Shown here piece by piece: positions 10,492-15,328 of a stretch of DNA of 15,328 nucleotides. Under the pieces are notes generated by a model that worked only from the letters and a program-made list of their open reading frames with translations, was not told the DNA's origin and did no database searches. The stretch comes from JBIOJM01 sp044450785. GTDB lineage: Bacteria; Planctomycetota; Planctomycetia; Isosphaerales; Isosphaeraceae. Numbering within the stretch: the stretch's first letter is position 1; every line of letters begins with the position of its first letter. A program made the position numbers and the translations under genes. The stretch covers positions 1 to 15,328 of the forward strand of contig JBIOJM010000249.1 in NCBI GenBank assembly GCA_044450785.1, given 5' to 3'.

Positions 10492-13400
10492 TCACGAAGA
10501 GTTTTGAGGAGGGCCGACTTGCTGGCGAAGGGGCTTTTCAATGGAATCAAGGGCGGTCTGGGCGGTGCGGATCTGCTCCCCGGCTTCGGGCAAGCCCAGT
10601 TGGCGCGCCAGCGTGCCACGGAGCAGCAACGACTGGGCGTGCTCGTACTTCGCCTTCTGACCTTGAGCGACGGCGCAGCTCTTGTCCGCGACCTTGAAGG
10701 CTTTCTTCGTTTTCCCCCTCGCGGCGAGGATCAAGCTCAGCTCACGGAGCGAAAGAGGATACGCTGCCGGGAACATGCGAGTGATTCGCGCCGCCCATTT
10801 CGCCAGTCGGTACGCACGCCGCCGCAGTTGCTCGGCTTGCTGGGCGTCCTTGGCCTGGAGTGCGTCGGCATGGCGACGTAAGGCCCCGGCCAGCTCCGGC
10901 ATCACCACGATCATGTGGGAGTTCACGCAAAGGCTCTTCCGGACCAAACCACCGGCCCGCTCGAAGGTCTGGAGTGCTTCCGCTGTACGGCCGTGATGGG
11001 TGTGCCAGTGACCTTCCGCCATGATGCCGTGGACCGTGGACATGACGTCGTCCGGCCGGCACGGGTAGCAGCTCCGCAGCTCCTCAAAGGGGATGTTTCC
11101 CCGCGTGGCTCTCGCCCAGAGGTAACTGGAGCAAAGGGTTCGCGCATCGCCGAGGCGGGCACTCGAGGCGAAAGTCCAGCGTGCGTCTGCGACCGCTTCG
11201 GAGAGGTTTCCCAGCCCGAAATGGCAGCACCCCTTGTGGAAATGGGCCAAATGGAGTTCCCAGAGATCGCCTGCCCTGTCGTACGCATCGATCGCCTCGC
11301 TCAGGCGCGCCAGACCCTCTTCGTAGCATGCCGAGGCATAGAGGCCAATCCCCATGTAATTGCAACTATTGCCGTATCCCCACAGGTCATCGAACTCACG
11401 GGCGATTCCCAGGGACCGGTTGCCATAGCGGGCCCCCCGCGCATGCCAGCCGAGCATCGACATCATCATGCCGTGGATACTGTAACTGAAGGCTAGACTT
11501 GCTGAAAACGGCAGCAGTTCGGCACGATTCATCCCCGACAGGTGGGCCCACACCATTTTGGGTGTGTTCTGAAAACAATAGGGGGCAAAGAGACGGTTGA
11601 AGAGGCGGATCGTGAGATTGAGCTGGCTGCTGGGCGGTTTTCGGTGCAAACGCCCGGGAGAGAGGCTGTGCACGCACTGAACGACCGATTCGCGGAGGAT
11701 CCCATATCCGAAGCCGAACAGCGTCCTGGGCACCCAGTTGCCCAGACGCCGCAGTCCTTGTTCCAAGAAGGAGACACTCCGGTTGAGCGTCCCTTGCTTC
11801 ATGGCGATTTCCCCCTGGAGCGCCTCGATTCGCCCTTTTTTCTCGGGATCCTCGACCAGGTCGATGATACCCTCAAGCTGTTCGTTGGCGTCCTCGTAGC
11901 GCCCGAGAAGCATCAGCGCCTCGCCGTAGCCTTCGGCGATCCGGTAACGAACCGCATTGTTGGTTTCCTCGGCACTGCGTTTGGCCATGGCGTAGTTGTT
12001 CACGGCGACTTCCAGGGCGGACTGCCGGCGGGCTTGTTCGGCAGCCAGAAGGGCGTAGATCCAGGCTTTCCGCCGCTCGCCGGCGGCATCGTAATGGTAG
12101 GCCAGGTCGTAGACCCGAGGGATGGCCTTCTCGTCGACTTCCCGGGTTGTCGCACCGCGTTCCAGCGCCGCCGCCAGTTCCGCGGTCACGCCGCCCACGT
12201 CCTGCTCGATGACTTCCGCGAGCGTCCGGTGGATGGTCCTGCACGTCCCTTCTTCCATCCCGCCCAGGACCGCTTCCCGGACCCGGTCATGGTACGTATC
12301 GACGAGGGGGCTCTCCTCGGGGCCGACCAGGCGGACGAGCCGTTCGTTGCGCATCCGCGTGATGGTGGCGACGGGTGGCAAGGTGTGTCCCGCCGTCCGA
12401 GAAGCCTCCTCCAGCGACAACGCCTGCCCCGACACCGCCACCACCTCCAGAAGATGCGCCGCACCGGCTGGCAGCCGTCCCAGTTTCCTGGTCAGCACCT
12501 CGTGCAGCGGTATCGGCTCGAAGGAGTCGTTGTCGGGATCGAAGCAACCGACCAGCTCGATCAGCAGGAACGGGTTGCCCCGGGTCTCCCGGGCAAATTC
12601 GGCCGCCCGCCGGCGGATGCCGTCGTTGTCCTTGCCCAGCAGGTCGATCACCAGCTCGGTGCACTCCTCGACGGTCAGCGGCGCCAGCTTGACTTCGCGT
12701 TCGGCGAACCGGACGTCATGCTTGCGCTGCAATTCCTTCCACATCTTCAGGAACGCGCTGCCTTCCGTTTCGTCGCTCCGGTAGGTGCCGAGGAAGAGGA
12801 CCTGCGGGGCCTCGGGCGGCCTCAGCGTCTCGAACAGCGCCTCGGCGCTGTCGGCGTCACCCCATTGCAGGTCGTCGATGAACCAGATGATCGGGGAGCG
12901 CCGGCTGATGCGGCCCAGTAAGGATCGAAGGGCCCCGAACGCACGCTGGCGGATCTGCTGCTCATCCAGCGTCGTGAACCGGGCAGCCCCCGCCCTGGCG
13001 ACGACCTCTACTCGCTGCAGGACAGGAAACACCCGGGCCAGCACGCCGATGTCGTCCGGCATCAGCAGGGCCCCGTCGGTCTCGGGCAGGGCCCTCAAGT
13101 ACGAGGCCAGGGCGTCGATCAGCGAATCGAGCGCCTTGAAGGGCACCGACTCGCGGTCGTAGCAGCGACCCGCCATGACCGCCAGGCTCTTGTCCTCGCC
13201 GAGCGAGGCAAGGAAGTGCTCGGCCAGAGTCGTCTTGCCCTCGCCCGAGCGGCCGCTGATGAAGACCATCTGCGGCTCGCGCTGCAAACCGCGGTAAGCG
13301 TCTTTCAACGCGGCCAGGTGCTGATCCCGACCCACCAGGCCATGTCCGCCGGGAACTGGTGCGGCAGCCGAGGCCATCTGGAGGCCGGAGGAAACCAGCT

Positions 13401-14670
13401 TGGCGATCTCGAGGGCATCAGGGCGCTCTTGCGGCTCGCGTGCCAGGAGCCGCAAGCAGAGCGCGGCCAGATCCGTGGGGATCGCCGTGCCCGTCGGCAA
13501 CGGTGGCGGGTCGAGGGTCTGTTTTGCTTGAATGATCTCCCAAAGCGAACCGTTGAACGGCCGACCGCCCGAGAGGGCCTCGTAGAGCATCACACCCACG
13601 GCATACCAATCGCCCGCGGCTGAAACCGGGAGCCCGGCCGCTTGCTCGGGGGCCATGTAGCCCGGGGTCCCCGCGATCCCTTCGGTCGTCCGCGAGATGT
13701 TCGCCCGCTCCAGCTCGAGCACCAGACCGAAGTCCAGGAGGATGACGCGGCCGTCGCGCGTGACCATCACGTTGGAGGGCTTCAAGTCGCGGTGGATGAT
13801 GTGATGACCGTGCAAGGCCATGACACCGGCGGCAAGTTGAGCCACGGCTGAGCGCAGGCGAGCCTCGTCGAGAATACCGCGAGGGCGGACGAACGACAGA
13901 AAGTCCTCGCCCTCGATCAGATCCATCGTGAAAAACCACTGGCCGCCGTCGACCTCGAGTGTGTGCAGCCCGATCAGGTTGGGATGGTTGATGCCGGCCA
14001 GCGAGCGAAACTCGCGCTTGAAGCGGTGCAAGGCCGCGCCGTCCACGGTGGGCAACGTCTTCAAAGCCACCTGGTTGCCGCGCTGAAGATGGACCGCCTC
14101 GTAAACGACCCCCATCCCGCCATGCCCCAGCTCGCCCAGAAGCCGGTAATCCCCCAGCCGCGTGGCCGCCAGGATCTTCATGGAGGCGACCTTCGGCTTC
14201 ATATCCGCATGGGAGCCAACGGAGGAGACGGAGGAAAGTTCCAGAAAGGCGTTGCGGATCAGGGAGGCGAACCGCGGGAAGCGTTGGAGGTATTCCTCGA
14301 CGTGGGGCTGCTCGCCGGCCTCCCGGCGGCGCTCGATGTCGATTGCCAGCATGTTTCGCAGCAAAGTCGGTTGCGCGTCGGGATCCACCCGGCCAAGGTA
14401 GGAATCGATGACCGGTTCGGTATCTGGCTTCCAATCGCAAGTAAAGTTCTCGCAGGCGGACACAACCTGCTCGAACGGGGTAGGGACGGCACCTGCTTCG
14501 GCGGTCTTCGCCAGCTTGTTCAACCGCCGCATTTCCTCGATTCGGCGGCCTAATTCGGTTGCGAGTTCCGGCCGGTCGCGGCAAAGTTCGAAAGCCGGCT
14601 GGTCGCGGCCCTGAACCAGCCCCTGCTCCCAACTCGACAGCAGTTCTCTCAGCAAAGCCTCGTCATACAT
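10492..14670 (-). CDS. Ser/Thr kinase–AAA/STAND ATPase–TPR signalling protein, copy B
   Basis: A 1392-residue paralogue of the gene downstream. The start is ATG at 14670, supported by GAGG 5 nt upstream; a GTG at 14673 is possible but too close to the GAGG. Residues 1–55 form an extra N-terminal module (LLSSWEQGLVQGRDQ...LCRDRPELATELGRRI) typical of planctomycete kinases. A second module (about 65–145, RRREAGEQPHVEEYLQRFP) is shared with copy A. The kinase domain spans about 172–430: GHGGMG 182–187, Lys204, alpha-C Glu220, HRD Asp295, DFG 313–315, APE 340–342, alpha-F Asp354 in GDWYAVGV. The ATPase region has Walker A GRSGEGKT 473–480 and Walker B IIWFIDD 594–600. The TPR-like tail runs from about 855 to 1380 and contains a Cys/His-rich stretch (1143–1226). 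No membrane segment or signal peptide is seen. It is first in a likely two-gene transcript with copy A and divergent from the FadL-like gene. Substrates are unknown. Confidence 0.93.
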   Translation of the reverse strand: MYDEALLRELLSSWEQGLVQGRDQPAFELCRDRPELATELGRRIEEMRRLNKLAKTAEAGAVPTPFEQVVSACENFTCDWKPDTEPVIDSYLGRVDPDAQPTLLRNMLAIDIERRREAGEQPHVEEYLQRFPRFASLIRNAFLELSSVSSVGSHADMKPKVASMKILAATRLGDYRLLGELGHGGMGVVYEAVHLQRGNQVALKTLPTVDGAALHRFKREFRSLAGINHPNLIGLHTLEVDGGQWFFTMDLIEGEDFLSFVRPRGILDEARLRSAVAQLAAGVMALHGHHIIHRDLKPSNVMVTRDGRVILLDFGLVLELERANISRTTEGIAGTPGYMAPEQAAGLPVSAAGDWYAVGVMLYEALSGGRPFNGSLWEIIQAKQTLDPPPLPTGTAIPTDLAALCLRLLAREPQERPDALEIAKLVSSGLQMASAAAPVPGGHGLVGRDQHLAALKDAYRGLQREPQMVFISGRSGEGKTTLAEHFLASLGEDKSLAVMAGRCYDRESVPFKALDSLIDALASYLRALPETDGALLMPDDIGVLARVFPVLQRVEVVARAGAARFTTLDEQQIRQRAFGALRSLLGRISRRSPIIWFIDDLQWGDADSAEALFETLRPPEAPQVLFLGTYRSDETEGSAFLKMWKELQRKHDVRFAEREVKLAPLTVEECTELVIDLLGKDNDGIRRRAAEFARETRGNPFLLIELVGCFDPDNDSFEPIPLHEVLTRKLGRLPAGAAHLLEVVAVSGQALSLEEASRTAGHTLPPVATITRMRNERLVRLVGPEESPLVDTYHDRVREAVLGGMEEGTCRTIHRTLAEVIEQDVGGVTAELAAALERGATTREVDEKAIPRVYDLAYHYDAAGERRKAWIYALLAAEQARRQSALEVAVNNYAMAKRSAEETNNAVRYRIAEGYGEALMLLGRYEDANEQLEGIIDLVEDPEKKGRIEALQGEIAMKQGTLNRSVSFLEQGLRRLGNWVPRTLFGFGYGILRESVVQCVHSLSPGRLHRKPPSSQLNLTIRLFNRLFAPYCFQNTPKMVWAHLSGMNRAELLPFSASLAFSYSIHGMMMSMLGWHARGARYGNRSLGIAREFDDLWGYGNSCNYMGIGLYASACYEEGLARLSEAIDAYDRAGDLWELHLAHFHKGCCHFGLGNLSEAVADARWTFASSARLGDARTLCSSYLWARATRGNIPFEELRSCYPCRPDDVMSTVHGIMAEGHWHTHHGRTAEALQTFERAGGLVRKSLCVNSHMIVVMPELAGALRRHADALQAKDAQQAEQLRRRAYRLAKWAARITRMFPAAYPLSLRELSLILAARGKTKKAFKVADKSCAVAQGQKAKYEHAQSLLLRGTLARQLGLPEAGEQIRTAQTALDSIEKPLRQQVGPPQNSS

Positions 14671-14675
14671 CACAG

Positions 14676-14679
14676 CCTC
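14676..14679 (-). promoter_or_regulatory. Ribosome binding site of kinase copy B
   Basis: GAGG on the minus strand, 5 nt before the ATG at 14670 and only 2 nt before the alternative GTG at 14673. It decides in favour of the ATG. Confidence 0.6.
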
Positions 14680-14868
14680 GACATCGCTTTCGCCAGTCTT
14701 CCCAAATCAATGGAAGCGGATGGCTCGTCGCCTCTCTCTGAGCCAGCCAAAGATCAAGGCGCATGGCTTCACATTCTGACCGGAAACCTCGGTTCTTTCA
14801 ATTTATTTCAGATGAATACCAGGATTGTCCGAAAGAATCGTTGGAATCGAAACAATTTACCAGGGAAC
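14680..14868. promoter_or_regulatory. Divergent intergenic control region
   Basis: Spacer between kinase copy B (minus) and the FadL-like gene (plus). It must carry the promoters of both units. The right half (about 14790–14865) is AT-rich. No convincing -35/-10 pair, operator palindrome or sigma54 element was identified on either strand. Confidence 0.4.
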
Positions 14869-14873
14869 AGGAG
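14869..14873 (+). promoter_or_regulatory. Ribosome binding site of the FadL-like gene
   Basis: AGGAG, 7 nt before ATG 14881: one of the best Shine-Dalgarno matches in the window, fixing the start of the porin-like gene. Confidence 0.75.
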
Positions 14874-14880
14874 TGTGGCG

Positions 14881-15328
14881 ATGGCTTTCTCCCCGACGAT
14901 GCGTCACAAGTCGCTTACGGCCATCGCTGCACTTCTCGTCCTGGGATTCGCAACATCAACTCGGGCCCAATTTGGAACCGCCCTTTCGGGGACAGGCCCG
15001 ATCAATCGTTCCATGGGTGGAGCGGCGACCGCGGCACCGATCGACGCCGCGGGCGCGTTGTTTTGGAACCCGGCCACGATCAGCGGACTGGATCGCTCGG
15101 AGATCGGTTTCGGCGCCGAGGTGCTGATCCCCAGAACGACGATCACGTCACGTATCGCCGCCAATTCATTCGGTCCAGGATTTCCGGCACAGAACATGAG
15201 CGGCACGACCGGAGGGAATAACGGCGTCTTCACACTCCCGTCGTTCGGCCTGGTTTACAAGCCCGAGGATTCGTACTTCACCTACGGATTCGGCCTCTAC
15301 GCCGTCGGCGGATTCGGCCTGAACTATC
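14881..15328 (+). CDS. OmpP1/FadL/TodX-family outer-membrane transport protein, 5' part
   Basis: An open frame of 149 codons running off the right edge with no stop, so the 3' end is missing; full FadL-family proteins are around 400–500 aa. A signal peptide is clear: MRHK, then a hydrophobic stretch TAIAALLVLGF, then a cleavage site after STRA (residue 29). The mature start QFGTALSGTGPINRSMGGAATAAPIDAAGALFWNPATISGL matches the N-terminal signature of FadL/OmpP1/TodX beta-barrels (G-x-x-N-x-x-M-G-G-A and A-x-x-x-N-P-A), followed by alternating beta strands rich in Gly and aromatics. These proteins import hydrophobic compounds such as long-chain fatty acids or aromatics through the outer membrane; the substrate here is unknown. 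It is transcribed divergently from the kinase pair, with its own strong ribosome site. Assignment is by motif recognition, and the missing C-terminus prevents a length check. Confidence 0.8.
   Translation, partial: MAFSPTMRHKSLTAIAALLVLGFATSTRAQFGTALSGTGPINRSMGGAATAAPIDAAGALFWNPATISGLDRSEIGFGAEVLIPRTTITSRIAANSFGPGFPAQNMSGTTGGNNGVFTLPSFGLVYKPEDSYFTYGFGLYAVGGFGLNY

Noticed and set aside
11542..12921. 459-codon plus-strand open frame inside kinase copy B
   Set aside because: It is antisense to the conserved ATPase/TPR coding region. The matching antisense frame in copy A (7495–8634) arises from the paralogy and high GC, and the translation is Arg/Pro/Gln-rich with no domain or ribosome site.

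Overview
The window looks like chromosomal DNA from a high-GC planctomycete (Gemmata/Isosphaera-like). This is inferred from protein families, not a marker gene. The evidence is two very large Ser/Thr kinase–ATPase–TPR proteins carrying planctomycete-type N-terminal modules, a fragment of a second planctomycete kinase type, a UnbV-like FG-GAP/ASPIC protein paired with a UnbU-like membrane protein, and a FadL/OmpP1-like porin start. No rRNA, tRNA, CRISPR array or intact mobile element was seen.

Layout. (1) 1–334 is a leader region with a near-consensus sigma70-type promoter (47–76), ahead of a class I/II PLP aminotransferase (335–1504). (2) 1505–2956 is a scarred stretch. It holds the C-lobe of a broken Ser/Thr kinase (about 1609–2049, plus strand) that abuts, base to base, the 5' part of a broken minus-strand gene (2051–2377). 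About 580 bp without a recognisable gene follows, including an imperfect inverted repeat (2483–2506). (3) 2957–5943 is a compact plus-strand pair: a membrane-anchored FG-GAP/ASPIC (UnbV-like) protein and, 11 bp downstream, a polytopic UnbU/NqrB-RnfD-like protein. (4) 6003–6332 is a short gene that starts like a helix-turn-helix protein and then loses the family sequence. A hairpin (6386–6407) lies between it and the convergent kinase unit. (5) 6433–14670 is occupied by two tandem paralogous minus-strand genes of about 4.1 kb separated by 9 bp. Each encodes kinase + AAA/STAND-type ATPase + TPR-like helical region. (6) A 210-bp divergent spacer leads to the start of a FadL/OmpP1-type outer-membrane protein that runs off the right edge (14881–15328).

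How the genes may work together. The two giant kinases were probably made by tandem duplication and are probably co-transcribed from upstream of 14670. They keep all catalytic kinase residues and both Walker motifs, so both should be active signalling proteins. Their N-termini and mid-TPR regions have diverged while the kinase and ATPase cores remain nearly identical even at DNA level. The UnbV/UnbU pair is likely an envelope-associated two-gene unit; the names come from enediyne clusters, but no enediyne PKS is present here. The aminotransferase appears metabolically unrelated to its neighbours.
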